A DNA stretch of 14,596 nucleotides from contig CAZXWI010000036.1 in the NCBI GenBank assembly GCA_964644555.1, positions 1 to 14,596 on the forward strand, given 5' to 3'. Position 1 is the first letter of the stretch. The number at the start of each line of letters is the position of its first letter. The stretch comes from RUG14186 sp964644555. Its GTDB lineage: Bacteria > Bacillota > Clostridia > Eubacteriales > Anaerofustaceae. This document shows, piece by piece, positions 1 through 6,808 of this stretch. Under the pieces are notes generated by a model. That model made no database searches and was not told the origin of the DNA. It saw only the letters and a list, made by a program, of their open reading frames with translations. Both the position numbers and the translations under genes were made by a program.

Positions 1-7
1 GAATAAT

Positions 8-526
8 ATGTTAAGAGATGAAATAATCCAAGCTATAAATGATGTCGGATTCGATGAATATTGCGAAATCAATTCCGACGAACTTATCTTTTCGGAAGAT
101 GTATTCGACAGCTGTTCAAGATGTGAAAATTACGGTAAAAACTATTCTTGTCCTCCGCTTTCGGGAAACCTGGAGGAGAATAAGGCAAGATTTACAAAGT
201 ACGATCACGCAATAATCGTCAATAAAGTAATTTATTTAGGAAAATACTACGAACTTATGCAATCAAGCGGAGAGGAATTCGGAAAGCTTATAGACGAGCT
301 TAGAAAATTACTTGAGGGCAAACCCGTTATGATTGCAGGCCCGGGCGGATGCAGATTATGCGAAAAATGCGCTTGCTTAACTGATGAGCCCTGCCGTTTC
401 CCCGATAAGAGAAGATATTCTTTGGAAGGCAGCGGAATGGACGTGGTAACTATGTCAAGAAACAACAACATGACATATAACGGAGGGGATCATAAAGTAG
501 GTTACTTTATGATGGTTATGTATTAA
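8..526 (+). CDS. DUF2284 cysteine-rich putative metal-binding protein
   Basis: This 172-residue soluble protein matches the DUF2284 family of predicted metal-binding proteins found mainly in anaerobes; its biochemical role is unknown. Two cysteine groups are visible: C36-x2-C39-x8-C48, with the typical 'SCPP' after the third position, and C115-x2-C118-x2-C121-x-C123-x5-C129 preceded by a 'GPGGC' turn. Nine cysteines in a protein this size fit one or two iron-sulfur clusters or zinc, which is inference. The C-terminal half (about residues 140-172) carries the family-like 'SLEGSGMDV' stretch. Length is normal for the family. The ATG lies only 7 bases from the window edge, so its ribosome site cannot be seen and the frame stays open upstream; a start slightly upstream is possible. 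An intrinsic terminator follows 38 bases after the stop, so it is the last gene of its transcript. Confidence 0.8.
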   Translation: MLRDEIIQAINDVGFDEYCEINSDELIFSEDVFDSCSRCENYGKNYSCPPLSGNLEENKARFTKYDHAIIVNKVIYLGKYYELMQSSGEEFGKLIDELRKLLEGKPVMIAGPGGCRLCEKCACLTDEPCRFPDKRRYSLEGSGMDVVTMSRNNNMTYNGGDHKVGYFMMVMY

Positions 527-563
527 AATTAAAGATTTTGTGCTAATAAGTTGAAATCGTTTT

Positions 564-593
564 GCAGTATGGCATTTGCTATACTGCTTTTTT
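564..593 (+). terminator. Intrinsic terminator after the DUF2284 gene
   Basis: A 10-bp stem (564-573 with 578-587, one G:T wobble) closes a 4-base ATTT loop and is followed directly by six T residues (588-593). Position and strand fit termination of the DUF2284 transcript. Confidence 0.85.
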
Positions 594-620
594 AGTGTGT
601 CTATCGAAAATAAAGTGTGA

Positions 621-712
621 AATATTAATAAGTAGGGATAAATTATGCCGCCTATCGGCAGGTTATGTGAGTTTTTTCGATAGGCGGTATATGACAGGAA
701 TGTTAATAAGTA
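621..712. repeat. 14-bp direct repeats flanking an inverted repeat
   Basis: The sequence AATRTTAATAAGTA occurs at 621-634 and 699-712 (13 of 14 bases identical). The 8-mer TAATAAGT is found a third time at 544-551, so the three copies are spaced 82 and 78 bases apart. A long inverted repeat sits between the two better copies. No protein is encoded. The arrangement could be a degenerate repeat, the scar of a small palindromic element, or paired regulatory sites; the sequence does not decide. Confidence 0.5.
645..690. repeat. 13-bp inverted repeat in a convergent gap
   Basis: The arms at 645-657 and 678-690 pair over 13 bp with one G:T wobble; the central ten bases (CCGCCTATCG / CGATAGGCGG) match perfectly. 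The spacer is 20 bases. A further sequence CTATCGAAAA at 601-610 is the reverse complement of 674-683, so it could compete with the left arm for the same right arm. No clean T tract follows on either strand, so it is not a textbook terminator. It lies between converging genes (DUF2284 on plus, URO-D-like on minus). The rest of 594-817 shows no gene; a weaker 7-bp hairpin lies at 778-797. Confidence 0.6.
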
Positions 713-817
713 AGATGCTATTTGAGCGGGTAATTTATGTGTATGTGTGAAGTCGAGTTCCGCTACAAATTTATGTTGGAGTAAATATTATTGCTCCCAC
801 AGAGTCAACTCACAATG

Positions 818-2185
818 TTATTGGAAACATCCCATTGCCATCTTGGTATATTTATCGTATGCGGCTTTCATAAGCGGTATTGCTCTTTCGTCCGCAGGGG
901 GATAGTCCTTTATCCATTCTTCGAATTCCACAATATATGATGAAGAAAATTTGGGGTATTTGTCAGCAATGCCTTTGATGATGGTGTCTGCTTTTTTCTC
1001 GGATGATATCGTATCTCCTGCGTTGGAATATTGCCCGTTTTCAAGGACATAATTCATTACGGCTGTATAGTTTTCGGGATTTAAGTCGTTTGTGTCCAAA
1101 ACGGCTTTGTCGAAACGGAAGAAGTAGTTACCGCCAGGAGCCATAATATCCATTATTTCTTTGGCCTTGTCCACGCATTGCTGTTTTGTGCCGTTTTTGA
1201 GAAGCGTAAGCGGATAAAAACCACCGAGAACGCATTTCTTTCCGAGTTTATCTTTGAATTTTTGCATATCTCCGTATTCCATGTAAAGGCGTGTACCCAT
1301 GGGAAGTTCTGTCATTTCATCTAAAAATCTTGTCCAATCACCTTCGCAGAATATGGTGGTGGCTCGTGAGCCTTCGGCGCCCACATGCACTATTTCGTTG
1401 AATTTCGGCCAATAGAATTTATCGAATTCCTTGTTTCTTAAAAACACTCCCATGTGTGTCATTATTGCATTGCTGCCGAGAATGTGTGGTTTGCTCTTAG
1501 TTGCAAGGTAGATTGCATAGGGCATGAAAGCATCCATTGCATCGAGTATTTTCTGAGGGCGTCTTTTTATGTCGGTAAGAATTTCGTTAAAACCTCTGGC
1601 TCTGTCGGCAAGATTATCAAATGCAACGGGAGCTCTTCCCGATGAACCTGCCGGAGTAGTGAGAAGTCCGTATTTTTCGGCAATTATCTTATTTGCCTGT
1701 GCTATGATTTGGTTGAATTCCTGATTGCAAAGATAGAATCGCATATAGTTAAAAAGTCTTTGAAATGGTTCATCGCTGTATGCGGGGTATGAACGAGGTC
1801 TCATTTTGGACTGAATCATGTCATAGGGTGATTGAATGTATTCATCAAGTTCATCGGCATATAATGTAGCCGATTCCGGATGCTGTACGAATCCACTTTT
1901 GCTCATTACATCCATATTTGATTTTTGAAACATTGCACCCACAGCGTTTCTTGCCGAGCCTGCCGTAAATACATCACCAACGGCAAATTCGCGGACTTTG
2001 TCCATGGCTTCCACCAATTTTTCAACGGTGAGTGAGTATTGAGTGAGCATAAGATCCATCCCTGAATATTTGATGTGGTATTCTATGCCGAATCCATCGT
2101 TAATGGGGACTCTTTCGGGGATCGTGTTGGAGTAAAGATCCGTATAAAGCTTAGTTCTAAATTCTTTCATTTCGTTTGCGTCCAT
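818..2185 (-). CDS. URO-D-fold (uroporphyrinogen decarboxylase-like) protein, paralog 1
   Basis: This 455-residue soluble protein belongs to the uroporphyrinogen-decarboxylase/cobalamin-methyltransferase fold superfamily, and its substrate is unknown. It lacks the N-terminal arginine-rich substrate motif expected of true HemE. It aligns along its whole length with the protein at 4027-5394: 'IPERVPIN' (22-29), 'GFVQHP' (98-103), 'KEFDKFYWPKF' (252-262), 'KDKLGKK' (311-317) and 'DIMAPGG' (346-352). In the MtaA-type methyltransferases zinc is held by His-x-Cys and a distant Cys. Here the equivalent stretches appear to read F-C280-E281-G and F-D359-K, so that site is not conserved; this local alignment was made by eye. 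The start is ATG with AAGGAGG five bases upstream. The gene follows the transporter at 2285-3739 on the same strand after a 99-base gap holding a terminator-like structure. It may act with a corrinoid protein encoded elsewhere, or do other chemistry. Confidence 0.75.
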   Translation of the reverse strand: MDANEMKEFRTKLYTDLYSNTIPERVPINDGFGIEYHIKYSGMDLMLTQYSLTVEKLVEAMDKVREFAVGDVFTAGSARNAVGAMFQKSNMDVMSKSGFVQHPESATLYADELDEYIQSPYDMIQSKMRPRSYPAYSDEPFQRLFNYMRFYLCNQEFNQIIAQANKIIAEKYGLLTTPAGSSGRAPVAFDNLADRARGFNEILTDIKRRPQKILDAMDAFMPYAIYLATKSKPHILGSNAIMTHMGVFLRNKEFDKFYWPKFNEIVHVGAEGSRATTIFCEGDWTRFLDEMTELPMGTRLYMEYGDMQKFKDKLGKKCVLGGFYPLTLLKNGTKQQCVDKAKEIMDIMAPGGNYFFRFDKAVLDTNDLNPENYTAVMNYVLENGQYSNAGDTISSEKKADTIIKGIADKYPKFSSSYIVEFEEWIKDYPPADERAIPLMKAAYDKYTKMAMGCFQ

Positions 2186-2214
2186 ATTTGCCTCCTTGTA
2201 AAGCTATATAAAAA

Positions 2215-2273
2215 GCGGCATAGCGCCTTGAAGCTGTATTGGGTTAGCTTATCGCAAATCAAGTGTATGCCGC
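2215..2273 (-). terminator. Terminator- or attenuator-like structure between transporter and URO-D-like gene
   Basis: Read on the minus strand, GCGGCATA (2273-2266) pairs perfectly with TATGCCGC (2222-2215), and five T residues (2214-2210 on plus as A) follow. The 43-base interior holds a second 5-bp stem (2231-2235 with 2246-2250). The long interior makes it weaker than a textbook terminator. It could be a partial terminator that lowers expression of the downstream gene, or a conditional attenuator. Confidence 0.5.
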
Positions 2274-2284
2274 ATTTTATTTAA

Positions 2285-3739
2285 TTAGAATTTTAAATCA
2301 GAATCTGCCATTGTTTTGCCCTGAGCGATATCTTCATTGATCTTTGCAATGCGTTCATCGTTAAGGTTAACACCGAATACAAGGATAAGTAAAGTAACTA
2401 CACCGATAATGAATGGGATCCAGCTGTAGAGTGTGCTTGCTGTTGAAATGAAATTAGCTGTAGCAACACCTGTTTCTTTAACTGTATCAAGATCTGCAGC
2501 AACTAACATAGCTGTACGGATTGTGGTAGCAAGGAGTGTACCTGTTTTGATTGTCAATGAATATATTGACATTGACATACCGTCCATTCTGTAGCCTGTT
2601 TTCCATGCACTATAGTCAGAAGATGCAGCAAAGAACGGAAGAATGTAGTTTTCCAAAAGACCCATGAATAAGCTTGAGATACCGAATAAAAGGATGAACA
2701 TATTTGCTGAGAGGGTCTTGAATGTAACTGCTATTATTGCTAAGAACACTACATGTACTGCAAATGCGGCAACAAAGCAACGTTTGGATTCTTTGAAGAT
2801 TGATTTCCATAATGGGCCAAACATTACGCCGATTATAGCGGTAAGGTTGAATACAGTCATGAATAATGACATTTTTGAGAAGTCGTCGAATACATACTTA
2901 AACATATATGTAGCGCAAGAAGTATATATGAAATAATATGTTTTGTGTAACGACATGAACAAGAACATAGAAAGAAGTGGTCTGTTTGTAAAAACAGTCT
3001 TTAACATAACACCCAAAGGTACAGATTTTTTCTTCGTGCTTGTTGTTTCTGTTGCTCTTCTTTCAACATAAGAACCTTTAAGGGTAATAGCATACCATAT
3101 ATACGAGATGATCGGAGGAAGACCTGCAATGAGAACGCAGAGTGCATATGCATTTGATTCCGATGTGCTGAGCATAAGAGATGCGATTGCCACAGGGAAT
3201 ATATATCCGAAGATTGTTTTTGCTCCATCTCGTCCGACCTTTTGGGCTTTAGCAAAGAACTGTCTGTCGGAAGGGTCATTTGACAAAAGCGGGAAGCTTG
3301 CGTTCATCGGGATTGTCATAAGAGGTGAACCTACCTGTGCAATGCATGCGAGAATAAGAGCTATAAGACCTGTGCCTTCACCATGGACTCCGAGTGCGGG
3401 AAGAATGTAGATAAGTACCCATGAAAGGTTGTAAATTACAGAGCCTATAATAAGCCATGGCCAATATTTGCCTTTTTTGAATTTAATTTTGTCGAGAATA
3501 GCACCGAAAAACGGAGCTCCAACCCAACCAACGACTGAGGAAATGATTGATAAAATTCCCGAGAATGCCGTAGACATCATGTAGACATTTGTGTAGAAAT
3601 AGCTTGAATATGTGGAATAGAATGATTTTTCTATTCCGCCGCCGAACTGGGCTACGCTATATCCTACTTTGACCTTTTTAATGTGCTGTTGATCTGCTTC
3701 ATTAAGGTCGACATTGAATTTTTTTTCTTCTGTTGTCAT
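2285..3739 (-). CDS. GPH-family (MelB-like) MFS cation:substrate symporter
   Basis: This 484-residue integral membrane protein has about twelve hydrophobic segments. It fits the glycoside-pentoside-hexuronide:cation symporter branch of the major facilitator superfamily, at close to that family's usual length. After a hydrophilic N-terminus (1-25) comes the first pair of helices, then the loop 'GAILDKIKFKKGKYWPW' (79-95). This loop resembles the family's D-(x)n-G-K-x-R-P-W signature, with Trp at 93 where Arg is usual. GPH-type carriers move sugars, glucuronides and other small organic solutes with Na+ or H+; the substrate here is not predictable. It starts at ATG with AAAGGG nine bases upstream. 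A good promoter and a 14-bp palindrome precede it in the region shared with the divergent URO-D-like gene. Its position between two URO-D-like paralogs suggests it imports their substrate. Confidence 0.8.
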   Translation of the reverse strand: MTTEEKKFNVDLNEADQQHIKKVKVGYSVAQFGGGIEKSFYSTYSSYFYTNVYMMSTAFSGILSIISSVVGWVGAPFFGAILDKIKFKKGKYWPWLIIGSVIYNLSWVLIYILPALGVHGEGTGLIALILACIAQVGSPLMTIPMNASFPLLSNDPSDRQFFAKAQKVGRDGAKTIFGYIFPVAIASLMLSTSESNAYALCVLIAGLPPIISYIWYAITLKGSYVERRATETTSTKKKSVPLGVMLKTVFTNRPLLSMFLFMSLHKTYYFIYTSCATYMFKYVFDDFSKMSLFMTVFNLTAIIGVMFGPLWKSIFKESKRCFVAAFAVHVVFLAIIAVTFKTLSANMFILLFGISSLFMGLLENYILPFFAASSDYSAWKTGYRMDGMSMSIYSLTIKTGTLLATTIRTAMLVAADLDTVKETGVATANFISTASTLYSWIPFIIGVVTLLILVFGVNLNDERIAKINEDIAQGKTMADSDLKF

Positions 3740-3771
3740 AAGAATAAACCCTTTCTTTAAAATAATACAAG

Positions 3772-3785
3772 TTATGTATACATAA
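3772..3785. promoter_or_regulatory. Perfect 14-bp palindrome, candidate operator for the transporter
   Basis: TTATGTATACATAA is an exact palindrome. It lies about 11-25 bases downstream of the predicted transcription start of the transporter promoter, a position typical of a roadblock-type repressor site. Its left part (AAGTTATGTATA, 3769-3780) recurs in the promoter of the divergent gene. No regulator gene is present in the window. Confidence 0.55.
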
Positions 3786-3802
3786 GTTTGTTGCGTGCTT
3801 AA

Positions 3803-3831
3803 AATGTACTACATACGGTTGAATTTGTCAA
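3803..3831 (-). promoter_or_regulatory. Promoter for the transporter and URO-D-like paralog 1
   Basis: On the minus strand a perfect -35 TTGACA (3831-3826) is separated by 17 bases from a -10 TACATT (3808-3803, four of six consensus bases). The predicted start is near 3796, giving a leader of about 57 bases that contains the palindrome at 3772-3785. Confidence 0.65.
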
Positions 3832-3899
3832 GTATTTTTTTGAAAATATAATTTTTATGAAAAATTTATTTAATTCTGACAATTAAAATCAGAAAAAGC

Positions 3900-3929
3900 T
3901 TTACAAAAGATAATAGTTTGTCGTATAAT
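3900..3929 (+). promoter_or_regulatory. Promoter for URO-D-like paralog 2
   Basis: TTTACA (3900-3905) and a perfect TATAAT (3924-3929) are separated by 18 bases. The predicted start is near 3936, giving a leader of about 90 bases. The candidate operator half-site at 3937-3948 would overlap the transcription start. Confidence 0.65.
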
Positions 3930-3936
3930 AATCGAT

Positions 3937-3948
3937 AAGTTATGTATA
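3937..3948 (+). promoter_or_regulatory. Repeated operator half-site AAGTTATGTATA
   Basis: These 12 bases are identical to 3769-3780, where they form part of the 14-bp palindrome. Here the second half is not a good palindrome (it continues AGTAAG). The copy sits at the predicted start of transcription. One regulator recognising both copies would co-regulate the two divergent transcripts. Confidence 0.5.
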
Positions 3949-4014
3949 AGTAAGTGTATGCCGATATGTGTATACGCTGTAAAATGATTTGTTGAAATTT
4001 ATATTTACACATTA

Positions 4015-4019
4015 AGGAG
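4015..4019 (+). promoter_or_regulatory. Ribosome site that selects the ATG at 4027
   Basis: AGGAG at 4015-4019 (within AAGGAGA) lies seven bases before ATG 4027 but only one base before the in-frame TTG at 4021. The spacing therefore supports ATG 4027. Confidence 0.8.
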
Positions 4020-4026
4020 ATTGAAA

Positions 4027-5394
4027 ATGGAAATCGAAGAATTAAGGCAGGAAAGAGCCCAGAACGACCACGACCTGCTTTATAATGTAATCCCCAAAAG
4101 AGTGCCTATTAATATTACAATAGGCATGAATGCCATTGCAGAATATGCGGGAGTTGACCCAAGACTTGCTTATTGGGACGCTACCGTTTTGGAAGACAAA
4201 ATCGATGAACTTTGCGAGCGTATTCCCACCGATGTATGTATTATGGGAAGAAGCGTACTTTCGCCTACCAAATATCAGGCACTTGCTTCAAAATCTGTTG
4301 TGATGGGTGCCGATGGATTCTTGCAGCATCCGAACACTCATATGATGGAGCCGGAAGAATACGATGAATTTATTAAGGACCCATATGCATTTATAGTTGA
4401 AAAAGCAGTACCGAGAGTTTATAAAAACCTTGATTACGCTGAAAACCCCGATAGAGTTTCAATGGCAATCCAGCAGGCTAATCAGGTATCTGCTTCGGTA
4501 AATGCAAAAAGCGCTCCCATGATGGCAAGACTTGCCGCAAAACACGGCTATGTTTCAAAATCGGCAAGAGGAAGCGGCTCTTATGCTCCTATGGATATTC
4601 TCTCCGACCAGCTCAGAAGTTTTTCGGGTATGTCAACGGATATCAGAAGATATAAAAGCAAAGTTAAAGATGCTGTTGAAGCAGTTTCTCCTTTGAACTT
4701 ATATATGGGTACACCGTATGATCCGAATACCATTACAAGAGATGCTTATGGATTCTACCCATTCCATATGGCTACTTTCATGCGTCCGAAAGATTTCGAA
4801 GAATTATGGTGGCCGTCTTTAAGCAGACAGTGGAATGACTTGGCTGCAATCGGATGCCGTTGCGGTGCATTCTTAGAGGATAGATGGGATCATCTTTTGG
4901 ACTATGTTCAGGATCTCCCCACAGGTTCTTTCTTTACATTCGAATATTGCGATCCTAAAAACATCAAGGAAAAACTCGGCAAGAAAATGGTATTGTCCTC
5001 AGGTTTCCCGATGGGTTATATTACACAGTGCAGCAAAGATGAAGTAATCGGCAAAACAAAAGATTGGCTTGATATCATGGCTCCCGGCGGACAGTACTCT
5101 TTCGGATTCGATAAATCAATTTTGACATTAGCGGAATGTAATTTCGAAAATTTGGAAGCTATTGCAAAAACTGTTTTGGAATACGGTGTTTACGACAACG
5201 CAGGTGAAGCTACAGGCGAAGTATATAATCAGGCAGATTACACCAAATCGGATCTTCCCGAATTTACTTCACGCTGCTTCAAAACATGGGAACAGTATAA
5301 GGCAGAAAACCCGAATACTCCCGAAGAAGCTAAATTTGCCGTTATGGCAGGTGAAGACTCTATATTAAGATTCTATTACGGATTGTTGCAATAA
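4027..5394 (+). CDS. URO-D-fold (uroporphyrinogen decarboxylase-like) protein, paralog 2
   Basis: From ATG 4027 this is a 455-residue soluble protein, exactly the length of its paralog at 818-2185. An in-frame TTG at 4021 would add two residues but sits against the ribosome site. Shared blocks include 'IPKRVPIN' (22-29), 'GFLQHP' (97-102), 'PKDFEELWWP' (254-263), 'KEKLGKK' (314-320) and 'DIMAPGG' (349-355). Aligned by eye, the zinc-binding His-x-Cys position of MtaA-type methyltransferases reads F-L283-E284-D, and the distal Cys reads F-D362-K. Even the cysteine still present in paralog 1 (C280) is Leu here. The conserved acidic residues E284, E306 and D362 are candidates for a different active site. 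It has its own promoter and is followed by a strong terminator, so it forms a single-gene transcript. Reaction unknown; a methyltransferase or another URO-D-fold lyase are both possible. Confidence 0.75.
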   Translation: MEIEELRQERAQNDHDLLYNVIPKRVPINITIGMNAIAEYAGVDPRLAYWDATVLEDKIDELCERIPTDVCIMGRSVLSPTKYQALASKSVVMGADGFLQHPNTHMMEPEEYDEFIKDPYAFIVEKAVPRVYKNLDYAENPDRVSMAIQQANQVSASVNAKSAPMMARLAAKHGYVSKSARGSGSYAPMDILSDQLRSFSGMSTDIRRYKSKVKDAVEAVSPLNLYMGTPYDPNTITRDAYGFYPFHMATFMRPKDFEELWWPSLSRQWNDLAAIGCRCGAFLEDRWDHLLDYVQDLPTGSFFTFEYCDPKNIKEKLGKKMVLSSGFPMGYITQCSKDEVIGKTKDWLDIMAPGGQYSFGFDKSILTLAECNFENLEAIAKTVLEYGVYDNAGEATGEVYNQADYTKSDLPEFTSRCFKTWEQYKAENPNTPEEAKFAVMAGEDSILRFYYGLLQ

Positions 5395-5420
5395 TTATAG
5401 GACGAAAATCTATAAATCAA

Positions 5421-5439
5421 TACCGACAAAATGTCGGTG
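5421..5439 (+). other. Small hairpin before the terminator
   Basis: CCGACA (5423-5428) and TGTCGG (5432-5437) pair perfectly around a 3-base loop, extended by an A:T pair and a T:G pair. No T tract follows. It lies in the 3' untranslated region of the URO-D-like gene and may stabilise the transcript end, which is inference. Confidence 0.45.
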
Positions 5440-5447
5440 GTATGCAT

Positions 5448-5488
5448 AAAAAATCCTCCGTGCTTAAGTTATGGCACGGAGGATTTTT
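5448..5488. terminator. Strong bidirectional intrinsic terminator
   Basis: TCCTCCGTGC (5454-5463) and GCACGGAGGA (5474-5483) form a perfect 10-bp stem around a 10-base loop. It is flanked by six A residues (5448-5453) and five T residues (5484-5488). Read on plus it ends the URO-D-like transcript; read on minus it has a six-T tail and can end the aldo/keto reductase transcript. The following 5489-5612 holds no gene, only a short TTGGCA/TGCCAA hairpin near 5535-5547. Confidence 0.9.
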
Positions 5489-5612
5489 CCTTTTCGTTTG
5501 TCAGTAATGCATTTTATGGATATTTCGCTTTATATTGGCAGTGCCAAGGGATGAAATAAATTCCCCAAAGCAATAATGTCAAATTATCCATATTACCTTA
5601 TTTTTGTTTGAA

Positions 5613-6791
5613 TTATTTTGCTTTTTTAGCAGCTTCTTCTCTTTGTTTTGAAATATCAGCCCATTTGGGTGAATTTTCCATTACTTTTGTAAGTTCTGCC
5701 ATAATTTCGGGAACATTTATACCCTGTGGGCATATTTGAGTGCATTTACCGCAGGCAACGCAAGCAGAGGGCTGTTTTTCGGGTTCGAGTGCTTCGATTC
5801 GCATTGTGGCATTGAATGCTGCTGCAAATTTGATTTCGTTATATAAGCTGATAAACAGTGGGATATCAAGCCCCTGTGGGCAGCTGTCACAACAATATCT
5901 GCAAGAAGTGCAGGGGATCATGTTTGTCATTGAATCCGCTACGTCAAATAAAGCAGTTCTTTCTTCTTCGCAAAGAGGTTTGTGCGAATCAAATATTTTT
6001 ACATTGTCCTGCATTTGAGCCATATTCGACATACCACTCAGAATCATTTTTACATTGGGCAAATCCTTAAGGAAATCAAATGCCCGCATAACATCGCTTT
6101 TATTCGGGTCGATTTTATTGAGTTTGTCGTGCTGCTCGGTCGGTAAATTTGCCAACTTGCCGCCTCTTAACGGCTCCATTACCCATACGGCAACACCGGA
6201 ATCGGTAAGTAGCTCGTATTTTGATTTAGCATCTTGCAAGCTCCAATCAAGGTAATTGAGCTGTATTTGGCAAAAATCCATTTGTCCTTTGGAATAATCA
6301 AGCCACTGCTTTATTACATCAAGGCTACCATGGGTAGAGAATCCGAGATATTTGATTCTGCCGAGTTCTTTTTGTTTTAGAAAATATTCCAAAATGCCCC
6401 ATTTTTCATCGGTGTATGTTTTTATGGAGTTTTCATATACATTGTGCAGTAAATAGAAATCGAAATACTCAACACCGCATTTTTTAAGCTGTTCTTCGAA
6501 GATTTCTTCGGGGTTGTAGCTTGATGATATTTGATGCCCTGGGTATTTGGTTGCCAAATAAAAGCTTTCTCTGGGGTGGCGAGCCAGTGCTTTTCCGATA
6601 ACTATTTCGGAAAGACTGTTGTGGTAAGGATATGCTGTGTCAAAATAATTGATGCCGTTTTGGATAGCGTAATCCACCATCTGAAAAACCTGTTCTTCGT
6701 CAATGTTTTCGGTTCCTTCTATTAAGGGCAGGCGCATTGTTCCGAAACCGAGTCGTGATAATTCGACTCCTTTGAAATCATTTGTAATCAT
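5613..6791 (-). CDS. Aldo/keto reductase with C-terminal 2[4Fe-4S] ferredoxin domain
   Basis: This 392-residue cytoplasmic oxidoreductase has an aldo/keto reductase barrel (about 1-280) fused to a ferredoxin-type tail (about 285-365), an arrangement common in anaerobic Clostridia. The full AKR catalytic tetrad can be seen: D51 and Y56 in 'DTAYPYHNS', K82 in 'ATKYPG' and H116 in 'YLLHNV'. The tail carries C294-x2-C297-x2-C300-x3-C304 (plus C301) and C344-x2-C347-x2-C350-x3-C354, each followed by Pro-Gln-Gly, enough for two [4Fe-4S] clusters. The natural substrate and electron partner of this subgroup are not established; electron exchange between a nicotinamide-dependent site and ferredoxin is plausible. 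The start is ATG with AGGAGG seven bases upstream. It is the last gene of a three-gene minus-strand unit, 17 bases after the DUF2344 gene. The C-terminus is lysine-rich and probably disordered. Confidence 0.9.
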   Translation of the reverse strand: MITNDFKGVELSRLGFGTMRLPLIEGTENIDEEQVFQMVDYAIQNGINYFDTAYPYHNSLSEIVIGKALARHPRESFYLATKYPGHQISSSYNPEEIFEEQLKKCGVEYFDFYLLHNVYENSIKTYTDEKWGILEYFLKQKELGRIKYLGFSTHGSLDVIKQWLDYSKGQMDFCQIQLNYLDWSLQDAKSKYELLTDSGVAVWVMEPLRGGKLANLPTEQHDKLNKIDPNKSDVMRAFDFLKDLPNVKMILSGMSNMAQMQDNVKIFDSHKPLCEEERTALFDVADSMTNMIPCTSCRYCCDSCPQGLDIPLFISLYNEIKFAAAFNATMRIEALEPEKQPSACVACGKCTQICPQGINVPEIMAELTKVMENSPKWADISKQREEAAKKAK

Positions 6792-6808
6792 ACATTTCCT
6801 CCTTGGTT

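Noticed and set aside
544..711. CRISPR array from three spaced copies of TAATAAGT.
   Set aside because: The repeats are only 8-14 bases, the intervals (78-82) are too long for spacers, and the copies are imperfect.
562..750. Small plus-strand reading frame of 62 codons in the first gap.
   Set aside because: It runs through the terminator stem and the inverted repeat, has no ribosome site, and its product has no recognisable domain.
818..2185. Annotation of either URO-D-fold gene as heme-pathway HemE.
   Set aside because: Both proteins are about 100 residues longer than HemE, lack its N-terminal arginine-rich substrate motif, are present as paralogs beside a transporter, and have no heme genes nearby.
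2215..2273. Possible tRNA because of an 8-bp acceptor-like stem.
   Set aside because: The whole structure is only 59 bases, with no T-arm consensus, no anticodon arm and no CCA-side geometry; a terminator-like reading fits better.
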